Of a DNA stretch of 64,000 nt, positions 1 to 9,068 are shown in pieces. This stretch comes from Contendibacter sp031732755. GTDB lineage: Bacteria; Pseudomonadota; Gammaproteobacteria; Competibacterales; Competibacteraceae. The notes under the pieces are model-generated. The model ran no database searches. It was not told the origin of the DNA and worked only from the letters and a program-made list of their open reading frames with translations. The translations under genes and the position numbers were made by a program. The stretch lies in assembly GCA_031732755.1 (NCBI GenBank), contig JAVMKI010000029.1, positions 62,001 through 126,000 of the forward strand, in the 5' to 3' direction. Within the stretch, counting starts at the first letter, position 1. The number at the start of each line of letters is the position of its first letter.

Positions 1-1
1 G

Positions 2-661
2 ACGGTGAAAGTGACCGGTGGCCAGCGCATCGACCTGCTCGGCGTCAAGAAGGAAGATTTGCCGAAGGTCTGGGCCGATCTCAACGCTGCCGGCATGGTG
101 TCCGGCCACGCCTACGGCAAGAGCCTGCGTACCGTGAAAACCTGCGTCGGTTCCGACTGGTGTCGTTTCGGCACGCAGGATTCCACCGGCCTCGGCGTCA
201 AGCTGGAAAAAATGACCTGGGGGTCGTGGACGCCGCACAAGTTCAAGATGGCGGTCTCCGGCTGCCCGCGCAACTGCGCCGAGGCCACGATCAAGGATTT
301 CGGTGTGGTCTGCGTCGATTCTGGCTACGAGCTCCACGTCGGCGGCAACGGCGGCATCAAGATTCGCGGTACCGATCTGCTGTGCAAATGCGCGACGGAG
401 GAAGAGGTCAAGGAGTATTGCGGCGCATTCATGCAACTCTACCGCGAGGAAGGGCGCTATCTGGAACGCACCGCGCCGTGGATCGAACGCGTCGGCCTGG
501 GCTACGTGAAAGCACGCATCGTCGAAGACGAAGAGAACCGAAAGGCGCTCTACGCCCGTTTTCTCGATTCGCAAAAGTTGGCGCAGGTCGATCCTTGGGC
601 CGAGCGTGCCAGCGGTCAAGTGGACGCGCACGAGTTTCAACCCTTGCGGCAAGTCGGTTGA
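2..661 (+). CDS. nirB: Nitrite reductase (NADH) large subunit, C-terminal part
   Basis: This is the last 219 residues of the siroheme/4Fe-4S subunit of assimilatory NADH-nitrite reductase, which reduces nitrite to ammonia in the cytoplasm. The 5' end lies outside the window. Counting from the GTG at position 5, the cluster and siroheme ligands are visible as Cys47-x5-Cys53 (CVGSDWC) and Cys87-x3-Cys91 (CPRNC). The FAD and NADH domains and the BFD-like domain would be upstream and are not seen. It is followed 15 bases later by nirD and then nasA on the same strand, which makes a nitrate assimilation operon. The stop is TGA. Identification is firm from the paired cysteine motifs and the neighbours. 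Confidence 0.95.
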   Translation, partial: TVKVTGGQRIDLLGVKKEDLPKVWADLNAAGMVSGHAYGKSLRTVKTCVGSDWCRFGTQDSTGLGVKLEKMTWGSWTPHKFKMAVSGCPRNCAEATIKDFGVVCVDSGYELHVGGNGGIKIRGTDLLCKCATEEEVKEYCGAFMQLYREEGRYLERTAPWIERVGLGYVKARIVEDEENRKALYARFLDSQKLAQVDPWAERASGQVDAHEFQPLRQVG

Positions 662-676
662 GGAGCGGAGGCAATC

Positions 677-1027
677 ATGTACGACTGGCACGAAATCGGC
701 GCACTCGATGACATTCCCCGCTTGGGTTCGCGGGTCGTGAATACGCCACACGGCGACGTGGCAATCTTTCGCACCGCCGATGATCAGGTTTTTGCTCTGC
801 GCGACCGCTGTCCGCACAAGGGTGGTCCGCTATCGCAAGGCATCGTCCACGGTCACCGGATCACCTGTCCACTGCACAATTGGGTGTTGGAATTGGAAAG
901 CGGTCAGGCGGTCGCGCCGGACGTGGGTTGCGCTACCCGCTATCCGACGCGGTTGGAAGGCGGGCGGCTTTGGCTCGGGTTGAACAACGTGGTCAGCTTG
1001 CCGACCACGTCGCGGGAAGCCGCTTGA
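677..1027 (+). CDS. nirD: Nitrite reductase small subunit, Rieske type
   Basis: A 116-residue protein with a complete Rieske [2Fe-2S] signature: Cys45-x-His47 and Cys64-x2-His67 (CPHKGGPLSQG and CPLH). It is the small partner of NirB in nitrite reduction to ammonia. Some NirD proteins have lost these ligands, but here all four are kept, so a bound cluster is likely. A strong ribosome site (GGAGG) lies just before the ATG. It sits between nirB and nasA with short gaps, consistent with one transcript. No signal peptide is present, so it is cytoplasmic. Confidence 0.93.
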   Translation: MYDWHEIGALDDIPRLGSRVVNTPHGDVAIFRTADDQVFALRDRCPHKGGPLSQGIVHGHRITCPLHNWVLELESGQAVAPDVGCATRYPTRLEGGRLWLGLNNVVSLPTTSREAA

Positions 1028-1043
1028 GCGGGAGGGTAGGGCG

Positions 1044-3704
1044 ATGAACGGCGTCGGCGAAGCGGTTCGCACCACTTGTCCCTACTGCGGAGTCGGCTGC
1101 GGGATCAAAGTCGCGGTCGATCCCGACGGTGGCGTTCGTGTGGTGGGCGACGAGACGCATCCGGCCAATTATGGGCGGCTCTGCTCGAAAGGCGCGGCGC
1201 TGGGCGAAACGCTGAGCCTGGATGATCGCCTGCTATATCCCGAGATCGCCGGGCGGCGCGCGTCGTGGGACGAGGCGCTGGACGCGGTCGCCGCCGGTTT
1301 TCGCCAAGCGCTGGCGGAGCACGGTCCCGACGCCGTCGCTTTTTACGTCTCTGGGCAGTTGTTGACCGAGGATTACTACGTCGCCAACAAGTTGATGAAA
1401 GGTTGCCTCGGCGGCGCCAACATCGACACCAATTCGCGGCTGTGCATGTCGTCCTCGGTGGCCGGCCACAAGCGGGCGTTCGGCACGGATACCGTGCCCG
1501 GTTGTTACGAGGACCTGGAAGAAGCCGACGTGATTGTGCTGGTCGGCTCCAATCTGGCCTGGTGCCATCCGGTGTTGTATCAGCGCATCCTCGCCGCGCG
1601 GGAGCGCCGCGCCGGCAAGCCCAAGCTGGTGGTGATCGACCCGCGCCGCACCACCACCTGCGATGTCGCCGAAACGCATTTGCCGCTCAAACCCGGTTCC
1701 GATACGGTGTTATTCAACGGCTTGCTGGTCCATCTTTATCAGCAAAACCGCTTGGACCCCGAGTTTCTGGAAAATCATGTTGCGGGGTTCTGGTCGGCCT
1801 ATCAGACGGCGAAGGAAGTCGCGCCCAACGTACCGACCGTTGCCGCTAAGACCGGGTTATCCGAGAGCGCCGTCGCCGAGTTCTATGGGCTGTGGGGCCA
1901 CACCCGCAAAGTGGTGACGGTTTATTCGCAGGGCGTCAACCAGTCCGCCCACGGTAGCGACAAGGTCAATGCGATCATCAACTGCCATCTGGCGACCGGG
2001 CGCGTCGGCCAGCCGGGCATGGGACCGTTTTCGGTCACCGGCCAGCCGAACGCGATGGGCGGGCGCGAGGTTGGCGGCTTGGCGAACCAGTTGGCGGCGC
2101 ATATGGATTTTGCGCCGGAGGATGTCGAGCGGGTGCGGCGGTTTTGGCAAGCGCCCGCCATCGCCACGCGGCCCGGTCTGAAGGCGGTCGAGCTTTTTCA
2201 GGCCATCGCGGACGGCAAGATCAAGGCGTTGTGGATCATGGGCACGAATCCGGTGGTGAGTCTGCCCGACGCCGACGCCGCGCGAGCGGCGTTGCAACGC
2301 TGTCCGCTGGTGGTCGTGTCCGATGCCGTGGCCGATACCGACACCGTGCGGTTGGCGCACGTCAAGCTGCCGGCGCTGACTTGGGGCGAGAAGGACGGCA
2401 CGGTGACCAATTCCGAACGGCGGATTTCTCGTCAGCGAACCTTTCTACCACCACCGGGCGAAGCCAAACCGGACTGGTGGGCTATGACGCAAGTGGCTCG
2501 CCGCTTGGGATTCGCCGACCAGTTTCCTTTCGAATCGCCAGCGGCCATTTTTCGCGAACACGCAGCCTTGTCGGGGTTCGAGAACGAAGGTCGCCGCGAC
2601 TTCGATATTTCGGCGTTCGCCGAGCTGGTCGATGTCGACTATGAGACTTTGCAGCCCGTGCAATGGCCGTTGTCGCGCGGCGCGACCGTGGGCGAAACAC
2701 GTTTGTTCGGCGCGGGTGGTTTTTTCACCGCCAACGGCAAAGCTCGCTGTATCGCGGTCGGCGAACGCGCGCCAGCTTACGCGGTGGACGATAGTTTTCC
2801 TTTGGTGCTCAACAGCGGTCGGATTCGCGATCAGTGGCATACCATGACTCGCACCGGTAAGACCGCCCGGTTGACCGGCCATATCCCCGAGCCTTACGTC
2901 GAGATTCATCCGGTGGATGCCCTAAGTTGCGGGGTGAGTGAGAACGTGCTGGCGCGGGTGCATAGTCGCTGGGGCGAGATGATCGTCCGGGTCCGCACCA
3001 ATCCGGAGCAACAACCGGGCAACGTGTTCGTGCCGATGCACTGGGGTTCGCCGTTGGCGCCGCGCGGGCGGGTCAACGCGGCGGTCAATCCGGTGGTCGA
3101 TCCGTTGTCCGGTCAGCCGGAATCCAAGCATACCCCAGTGCGGGTACAAGCATACCGTCCTCGCTGGCATGGGTTCCTGCTGTCTCGCGTGGCCATCGAG
3201 CCGCCAGCGGTCGAGTATCGCGTCAGCGTGCGCGAGCAGGCGTGTTGGCGCTATGAGTTGGCGGGGGAGACGGTAGCCGACGACTGGCCGACTTGGGCGC
3301 GGAGCATTCTCGGCGATGATTCGGCTTGGGAATGGCTGGAGTTCGCCGATGTTGGCACGGGCCGTTATCGGGGCGCGGTGCTGGTCGATGGTCGTCTGCA
3401 AGCGTGTCTGTTCGTCGCCCCGACTCACGAGTTGCCACTGCGCAACTGGCTGGCCGGACTTTTTGCCGCCCAGGAGCTCGGTTCCGCCGAGCGCGCCAGT
3501 TTGCTCGCCGGGCGTCCCGGCGGTGGACAGCGCGATTGCGGGCGGATCGTCTGTGCTTGCTTCGGAGTGGGGCTGAACACCTTGACCACCGCCATTCGCG
3601 AGCGGGGATTGACGACGCCGGAAGCGATCGGTGCGACGCTGAAGGCCGGGACCAACTGTGGTTCTTGCGTGCCGGAGCTACGACAACTGATCGCGCAAGG
3701 CTAA
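1044..3704 (+). CDS. nasA: Assimilatory nitrate reductase catalytic subunit
   Basis: An 886-residue molybdopterin (bis-MGD) oxidoreductase reducing nitrate to nitrite in the cytoplasm. The N-terminal [4Fe-4S] ligands are Cys12, Cys15, Cys19 and Cys47. The body carries typical family motifs such as GTNPVVSLP and the C-terminal dinucleotide-binding region. The last roughly 55 residues form a BFD-like [2Fe-2S] domain (CGRIVCACFGVG, then CGSC), as found in NasA proteins that take electrons from a separate reductase. There is no Tat signal, which separates it from periplasmic NapA. It lies 16 bases after nirD with a GGGAGGG ribosome site, so nitrate and nitrite reduction are co-transcribed. Confidence 0.94.
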   Translation: MNGVGEAVRTTCPYCGVGCGIKVAVDPDGGVRVVGDETHPANYGRLCSKGAALGETLSLDDRLLYPEIAGRRASWDEALDAVAAGFRQALAEHGPDAVAFYVSGQLLTEDYYVANKLMKGCLGGANIDTNSRLCMSSSVAGHKRAFGTDTVPGCYEDLEEADVIVLVGSNLAWCHPVLYQRILAARERRAGKPKLVVIDPRRTTTCDVAETHLPLKPGSDTVLFNGLLVHLYQQNRLDPEFLENHVAGFWSAYQTAKEVAPNVPTVAAKTGLSESAVAEFYGLWGHTRKVVTVYSQGVNQSAHGSDKVNAIINCHLATGRVGQPGMGPFSVTGQPNAMGGREVGGLANQLAAHMDFAPEDVERVRRFWQAPAIATRPGLKAVELFQAIADGKIKALWIMGTNPVVSLPDADAARAALQRCPLVVVSDAVADTDTVRLAHVKLPALTWGEKDGTVTNSERRISRQRTFLPPPGEAKPDWWAMTQVARRLGFADQFPFESPAAIFREHAALSGFENEGRRDFDISAFAELVDVDYETLQPVQWPLSRGATVGETRLFGAGGFFTANGKARCIAVGERAPAYAVDDSFPLVLNSGRIRDQWHTMTRTGKTARLTGHIPEPYVEIHPVDALSCGVSENVLARVHSRWGEMIVRVRTNPEQQPGNVFVPMHWGSPLAPRGRVNAAVNPVVDPLSGQPESKHTPVRVQAYRPRWHGFLLSRVAIEPPAVEYRVSVREQACWRYELAGETVADDWPTWARSILGDDSAWEWLEFADVGTGRYRGAVLVDGRLQACLFVAPTHELPLRNWLAGLFAAQELGSAERASLLAGRPGGGQRDCGRIVCACFGVGLNTLTTAIRERGLTTPEAIGATLKAGTNCGSCVPELRQLIAQG

Positions 3705-3746
3705 AATCGTCGCTCCCAAATTCTCGATCAAGGAGCGAGAGCCGCG

Positions 3747-4955
3747 ATGTCCCGCGTCCAGACTGGCCTCGAAACGCTCATCAACGATTTTCCCGAAAAA
3801 ATTCGCGGCGCTCGGATCGGGGTGGTTTGCCATCCCGCCAGCGTCGATGCCGAGTTGCGTCACGCGCTGGATCTGCTGCAAGCCGCCGGCGCCCGAATCG
3901 CCGCCATTTTTGGACCGGAGCACGGCGCCCGGGGCGAGGCGCAGGACATGGAAGATGTCGAGGATGTGCCGCTCGATCCCCAGCTCGGGGTGCCGGTGCA
4001 TAGTCTGTACGGCGCCACCTTCGCCAGCTTGACTCCGCGCCAGGAGCAGCTTGAGGGTCTGGATGCACTGGTGATCGACCTGCAAGACGTGGGGGCGCGT
4101 TATTACACCTTCGTCTGGACGATGGCGTTATGCATGGAAGCAGCCGGCAAAGCCGGGGTACGGGTGCTGGTGTGCGACCGTCCGAACCCCATCGATGGGC
4201 TGACCACCGAAGGCAATTTGATCAAACCGGGTTTTGAATCCTTCGTCGGCCTGCATCCGTTGCCCAACCGGCACGGGCTGACGCCCGGCGAGATCGCCCG
4301 CTACGTTCAGATTCAACGAGGTATCCGGTGCGAGCTAGACGTGTTGCCCATGCGTGGTTGGCGGCGCGAGATGTACTTTGAAGGCACCGGTTTGCCTTGG
4401 GTCTATCCTTCGCCCAACATGCCGACGGTCGATACCGCGCTGGTCTATCCCGGCATGTGTCTGGTGGAAGCAACCGAACTTTCGGAAGGGCGCGGTACCT
4501 GCCGGCCGTTCGAGGTCGCCGGTGCGCCGGACATCGATCCCGAGGCTCTCGCCGCCGATCTGTCCCGAAAAAATCTGACCGGTTGTCTGTTTCGTCCGCT
4601 CTACTTCCGGCCCAAGTTTCAAAAACACGCCGGCGGTACGTGCGGGGGCGTGCAAATCCACATCACCGACCGTCGGCAGTTCTGTTCCTATGCGGTCGGC
4701 GTCGCTTTTCTGCAAAGCGTCAAGCGGGTTGCGCCAGAGATTTTTGCCTGGCGAGCGAAGCCCTACGAATTTGTGGCTGATGTTCCCGCCATCGATTTAT
4801 TGGCAGGGGATGATCGACTGCGCCTGGCTCTGGAAGCGGACGCCGATCTGACCGAGCTGACCAACCAGTGGGTACAAGAGCGGATAGCGTTCGAGGAAAT
4901 GCGTCGAGAGGTATTTCTCTACGGATCGGTGTCCGCCAGTTCCGGTTTGGTGTGA
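3747..4955 (+). CDS. DUF1343 / NamZ-like exo-beta-N-acetylmuramidase family protein
   Basis: A 402-residue member of the DUF1343 family. The family includes NamZ, an exo-acting N-acetylmuramidase that trims MurNAc from peptidoglycan fragments. Supporting motifs are GPEHGARGEAQDMEDV near residue 60, the VIDLQDVGARYYTF block near residue 115, and PSPNMPT near residue 220. The start has a good ribosome site (AAGGAGCGAG). No signal peptide is visible, so a cytoplasmic role in muropeptide recycling is more likely than secretion; that part is inference. It follows nasA by 42 bases but is not functionally related to nitrogen assimilation as far as can be seen. Confidence 0.85.
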   Translation: MSRVQTGLETLINDFPEKIRGARIGVVCHPASVDAELRHALDLLQAAGARIAAIFGPEHGARGEAQDMEDVEDVPLDPQLGVPVHSLYGATFASLTPRQEQLEGLDALVIDLQDVGARYYTFVWTMALCMEAAGKAGVRVLVCDRPNPIDGLTTEGNLIKPGFESFVGLHPLPNRHGLTPGEIARYVQIQRGIRCELDVLPMRGWRREMYFEGTGLPWVYPSPNMPTVDTALVYPGMCLVEATELSEGRGTCRPFEVAGAPDIDPEALAADLSRKNLTGCLFRPLYFRPKFQKHAGGTCGGVQIHITDRRQFCSYAVGVAFLQSVKRVAPEIFAWRAKPYEFVADVPAIDLLAGDDRLRLALEADADLTELTNQWVQERIAFEEMRREVFLYGSVSASSGLV

Positions 4956-5015
4956 TAGCCGTGTGGGGCGCGGCTAAATCAGGCATGGCATGAGGTTTAT
5001 ACGGTGCACGGCCTG

Positions 5016-6935
5016 TCAGAAGTGCGCCTGCAACCCCAGCCCCCACTCGTACACTCCTTCCCAGTAGCGCCAATCCATTCTAAGCAGCAGGTCGCGCGTG
5101 AGCGTCAGGCTTTGGCTCAACGCGGCCCGCACCGTCGTGTCGGTATCGCTAGACCAATCCTGCAAGCCATTGACGCTGGCCAGAATCTTCCAGCGCGCCA
5201 TGGGTTGCGCCAGCGCGCCAACGGTCATGCTCAAACCAATACGCTGGTCGCCGGCAAAAACGCTACCGTAATCGAACTCCAGGCCTGGCAATCCGAACCA
5301 CACGGTCCGCCACGGCCACGCGGTTTCGACGGCCAACCCCAAGCCACCGCTGAGGTTGAACGTGGTACAGTCGGGGCAAGCTGCCTCTGGATACGGTTCC
5401 CAGCCGGCGTGAATCCGCCAGGCTGGACGCAACGACAGCGCGGCGCTTGGCGGCAATGAGGTGATATCGAGCAGGGTCAGCCGGTCGAGTTTCAAACCGC
5501 CGCCTGCTGCATAGGCGCGTACCGCGATGCTCAACAGCTCGATCTGGGCATCAGGAGTATAGCCAGCGTCGGGTTCCAGCAGATCGTGATAGCTGGCCCG
5601 CGCGTTCCATTCCACAAAAGTTGTTCCAGCGCGTTGTCCGAATTCGATGCCAAGCCGGCGCGACGCATGGCCGGTTTCCGGGCGAGTGGCGTAAGGCTCG
5701 GTGGAAACCGGAGTCGCGGCGACTTTCAGTCGGTTACGAACCGTCAGCAAGCGATGCGCGGTTTCGTCCGGCGGTACGGTCGTAGTGGAATCCTTGGCTG
5801 TGCTGGCGTAACGATACTGGCGGTCATCCAGGGCGAGTTCCAGCAACAACGCCCGCCGTTCTAGCGGCAAGCGAGTAAACATGGGCAGAGCGGCAACCGT
5901 TGGGTCGTCACGCAGTCGCCGGGCCAACCGTCGTTCGTTGGAGGTCAGAGCGGCGTGGCGGCGGCGGATGGTTGTGCCGCGCGCCGGCCGAGCCGTCACT
6001 TCTCCAATCAGCCCCGGCTGTTGCGCCAGCAGACGGATTGTGTCAGGCGGTAGGGTCCAAAGTGGGAAGTCGTCGCTCAAATGCAAGGTCGGATCGGCGG
6101 TTTCCAGCAGTGTCAACAATTGCCAGGCGCAATTTTCCCGGAAAAAGAAATAATCGAATTGGATGCCACGCAATTCCCAGGCGTGTTCCAACAGCCGTTG
6201 CAGTTGCGGTGGACTCAATTGGAGGGAGTATTCCCAGATGTCGCGGCTTTCCAGGTCGCTGTAGGTGCGCACCAGTTGGTAGTAGGGTTGAATCTCGAAA
6301 CGACCCTGGAAACCGCCGGTAATGCCATCCACCGCGTATAGCAGGCCGTGACTGCCAGAATCGTCGGCGGCGTAATTGATGGCGTAGGCCAACAACCGAG
6401 TTTGTTCCGTTTGGCCATGCCGGTCCAGGCGGAGCAAGGTGTGGCCAAACAGTGAAGCGGGGTTGTTGAGATAGGCCGAAGTAAACACCAACGTCGCCGC
6501 TTCCGCATTCAGTTCGCGAAACCAGTGCTGGAAACGGTCACAGCGTTGCGGCGGCAGGCGGTGGTCGTCGAAATCCAGTTCGCGTCTCAGCCAGCGGTAG
6601 CGGGCGATGAACGCGCACTGGGCCGGTTGCGGATCGCCGCCCACGTACTCGGCGCGGAAGAAGGCGCGCAAAGTAGCGGCCAGTTCCGCCCGTGGATCGG
6701 TCTTACCGGTTGATGCCAGGAAGAAGCGGGAATCGTCGGCGTCGCTGACGAGACGTTCGGCGGCGGCGTCGGGACGGTAATGCAACAACACCCGCCATTC
6801 GCGCCGGTCCGCCAGATGCATGGCCTCGGCGCGTTGCAGCAGTTCAGCAAGATAGTCCGGTTTGGCGTGAGCATCCGCCGCCCACAGCAGGATTCCAAGC
6901 AGCAGGCAACCGGTAAACCGTGAAAGCGGGGCGAT
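5016..6935 (-). CDS. DUF4105 (Lnb N-terminal periplasmic) protein with C-terminal barrel
   Basis: This envelope protein has an N-terminal DUF4105 domain with the conserved His in LFGHTLLRLD and Cys in FRENCAW, the pair expected of its papain-like fold. The C-terminal half is rich in beta strands and ends in Phe, typical of outer-membrane barrels. The first ATG (6821) lies inside the protein. The frame is open back to a TGA at 6950 and encodes a clear signal peptide (hydrophobic GCLLLGILLWAADAHA) with no ATG, GTG or TTG before it. I placed the start at an ATC (6935) seven bases after the stop of the upstream lipoprotein gene, so translation may be coupled. A base error at this codon is the alternative. 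Its substrate is not known. Confidence 0.82.
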   Translation of the reverse strand: MAPLSRFTGCLLLGILLWAADAHAKPDYLAELLQRAEAMHLADRREWRVLLHYRPDAAAERLVSDADDSRFFLASTGKTDPRAELAATLRAFFRAEYVGGDPQPAQCAFIARYRWLRRELDFDDHRLPPQRCDRFQHWFRELNAEAATLVFTSAYLNNPASLFGHTLLRLDRHGQTEQTRLLAYAINYAADDSGSHGLLYAVDGITGGFQGRFEIQPYYQLVRTYSDLESRDIWEYSLQLSPPQLQRLLEHAWELRGIQFDYFFFRENCAWQLLTLLETADPTLHLSDDFPLWTLPPDTIRLLAQQPGLIGEVTARPARGTTIRRRHAALTSNERRLARRLRDDPTVAALPMFTRLPLERRALLLELALDDRQYRYASTAKDSTTTVPPDETAHRLLTVRNRLKVAATPVSTEPYATRPETGHASRRLGIEFGQRAGTTFVEWNARASYHDLLEPDAGYTPDAQIELLSIAVRAYAAGGGLKLDRLTLLDITSLPPSAALSLRPAWRIHAGWEPYPEAACPDCTTFNLSGGLGLAVETAWPWRTVWFGLPGLEFDYGSVFAGDQRIGLSMTVGALAQPMARWKILASVNGLQDWSSDTDTTVRAALSQSLTLTRDLLLRMDWRYWEGVYEWGLGLQAHF

Positions 6936-6942
6936 GAGCGCT

Positions 6943-7341
6943 TCAGTTCAAGACTAGCCGTTGACCAAAACGCGAATCAGCCTGCATTTCCCGGCGCAGT
7001 ACTGTCAACATTTCGACGGCGGTGATATGGTCGTTCGGAAACAACACCGCGAATTTGTCCTGGGTAAAAGCGAAGAATTCCGGCTGATAGCTGGGTTCGA
7101 CGCCCAGCAGCGTCGCCAGTGAGCCGAGATATTCACCCTGACCGGTGGCCATGTCGCGCTTCAGATGCGACAGGTTGACCTGGGCAAATTCGGTGATCTG
7201 CTGTTGACGATCCAGGAAACCACTCTTGTCCGAACCGCCACTGCTGGCGCTGGAGCCGGAGCTGGGATCGGTGACGACGGTACAGGCGCCAATGATCAAT
7301 CCCAACAGGGCGATTAAGGTGAGGTTCAGCAACGCTTTCAT
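6943..7341 (-). CDS. DUF3015-like lipoprotein
   Basis: A 132-residue predicted lipoprotein. The N terminus is a lipoprotein signal with lipobox LIIGAC (Cys20), followed by a Ser/Gly-rich linker of about 20 residues. The remaining part resembles the C-terminal half of DUF3015 proteins (LKRDMATGQGEYLGSLATLLGV). The start at 7341 is preferred over one five codons earlier, because GGAGG lies 8 bases before it. It is directly upstream of the DUF4105 gene, 7 bases from that gene's proposed start. No function is known for the family. Confidence 0.72.
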   Translation of the reverse strand: MKALLNLTLIALLGLIIGACTVVTDPSSGSSASSGGSDKSGFLDRQQQITEFAQVNLSHLKRDMATGQGEYLGSLATLLGVEPSYQPEFFAFTQDKFAVLFPNDHITAVEMLTVLRREMQADSRFGQRLVLN

Positions 7342-7505
7342 TAGCATATCCTCCAAGATTGAACATCCACCAAAATAATGATGCTTCCCGACACTGTCAA
7401 ATGGCTGTCAGCCCTCTTTCGCAGCCGGCTTCCGGTCGTTCGACGTGGAACGCGTCGCGCCTTTCCCAGTCTTACATTAGCAATTTCCCGCCGGTCGAAA
7501 ACTCC

Positions 7506-8984
7506 ATGTTCCAACGCCCGCTGTCTCTGACCCTGGTTCTGATCCTTGCCCTGACCCCCGTCGCGCCGTCCACCGCCCAGTCCATCCGCCTGCCTGATAT
7601 TGGCGATCCTTCCCAAGCGGAATTTGGTTCCGACGAGGAGCGGGAGATGGGCCTGGACACCATGCGGCAACTGCGCGAGCACGGTGCGGTGATGGATGAC
7701 GTTCAGTTGAACGAGTACTTGAACTCCATCGGCCAGAGCATCGCCACCTATGCAGACCAGAACGGCACGCCGTTCACGTTTTTCATGGTCCGCGACTCCA
7801 GCATCAATGCCTTTGCCTTGCCGCACAACTTTATCGGGGTCAACGCTGGTTTGTTGCTGTTCACCCAGCGGGAGGACGAACTGGCCGGCGTGATCGCCCA
7901 CGAAATCGCCCATGTCTCGCAACATCACATCATCCGCGCCATCGCCGATATGAAGCGGATGACGCTCCCGCTGGCGGCGGCGATGGTCGCCGGGGCGGCG
8001 CTGGCGGCGGCCAGCAAACAGGCGGGGCAGGCGGCGATGGTCGGAACCATGGCCGCCAGCGCTCAGCATCAGATCAGCTTCACCCGCGCCAACGAACAGG
8101 AGGCCGACCGAATCGGCATGCAACTGCTGGCCAAGGCCGGTTTCGATCCCAAAGGGATGAGCGACTTTTTCGCCAGGCTGGAACGCATGATGGGTGGCGA
8201 GGCGCGCAACCAGGTTCCGGAGATGCTGTTGACTCACCCACGACCGGAAAACCGTGCCGCCGATATTCAGGATCGGGTTGAAATTCCGCCCGTGCGGCGG
8301 GCCGCGCCGCGCGACCGCAAGGCCTACGATTTGGCCAAGGCGCGCGCGCGGGTGCTGGCGACCGATGATAACAACTCGTTGATCCGGGATCTCGAAACCA
8401 CGCTCGCCAAAGGGGGATACGCCAGCGAAACCGCCGAGCGTTACGCTTATGCGCTGGCGTTGCGCCAGGCCGGTCGTTACGACGACGCCCAGCAACAAAT
8501 CAACCGTCTGCTCCGAAGCGATTCGGACCGGCTGGCCTTTCGAATCGAAGCCGCCGAGTTGGCGCTGGCCCGAGGGGATCGGGCGCAAGGTTGGCGGTTG
8601 TTCGAGGAAACGCGGCAACTCTATCCTGACGACTTCACTCTGGCGATGTACTATGGCCGCGCGTTGGCCACGCAGGGCGATCCGAAGCTGGCCATGCGCC
8701 TGCTGCAACCGCATTTGCGCCGCCGATCCAACGATCCCGCGCTGTACGCGAGCTACGCCCAGGCGGCCCAGCGTTCCGGCGATCTGGCGGCGACGCACGC
8801 CACCATGGCCGAGTATCACTATCTCAATGGCGAACTCCTGCCCGCCATCGAGCAACTCGAACAGGGACTCCGAAATCCCGATCTCTCGCCCAACCAGGAG
8901 GCGCAGTTGCGCGCCCGGCTCAAGCAGATCAGGGCCGAGGCCATCGCCCGAGGCTTGCCGGTTCCCAAACGCGATGCGCCGTGA
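7506..8984 (+). CDS. bepA: M48 periplasmic metalloprotease, BepA-like
   Basis: A 492-residue zinc protease with a Sec signal peptide (cleavage near STAQS, residue 25), the HEIAH motif at residues 132-136 and the downstream EQEADRIG glutamate motif. The C-terminal 200 residues form TPR-like helical repeats. This is the BepA (YfgC) arrangement: a periplasmic protease and chaperone that checks assembly of outer-membrane barrels such as LptD. The frame is open upstream to 7359, but the signal peptide fixes the ATG at 7506. It is divergent from the DUF3015 lipoprotein gene and is followed by the PHA synthase operon. Confidence 0.9.
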   Translation: MFQRPLSLTLVLILALTPVAPSTAQSIRLPDIGDPSQAEFGSDEEREMGLDTMRQLREHGAVMDDVQLNEYLNSIGQSIATYADQNGTPFTFFMVRDSSINAFALPHNFIGVNAGLLLFTQREDELAGVIAHEIAHVSQHHIIRAIADMKRMTLPLAAAMVAGAALAAASKQAGQAAMVGTMAASAQHQISFTRANEQEADRIGMQLLAKAGFDPKGMSDFFARLERMMGGEARNQVPEMLLTHPRPENRAADIQDRVEIPPVRRAAPRDRKAYDLAKARARVLATDDNNSLIRDLETTLAKGGYASETAERYAYALALRQAGRYDDAQQQINRLLRSDSDRLAFRIEAAELALARGDRAQGWRLFEETRQLYPDDFTLAMYYGRALATQGDPKLAMRLLQPHLRRRSNDPALYASYAQAAQRSGDLAATHATMAEYHYLNGELLPAIEQLEQGLRNPDLSPNQEAQLRARLKQIRAEAIARGLPVPKRDAP

Positions 8985-9030
8985 AGCGTCGATGGGGTTG
9001 CATCGTCCCGACGCTGATGATTTAACCGGC

Positions 9031-9036
9031 TATACT
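9031..9036 (+). promoter_or_regulatory. Possible -10 element for phaEC
   Basis: TATACT lies 33 bases before phaE in the 84-base gap after bepA. No good -35 sequence is present at 16-18 bases, so this is a weak call. Confidence 0.3.
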
Positions 9037-9068
9037 GAGATTTCCAAGCCAATTTCCCTTCTCTGACC

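Noticed and set aside
7341..8855. A 504-residue minus-strand reading frame opposite the bepA gene
   Set aside because: No ribosome site, low-complexity Arg/Gly/Gln-rich translation, and full overlap with a clearly coding plus-strand gene. Long antisense frames are expected at this GC content.
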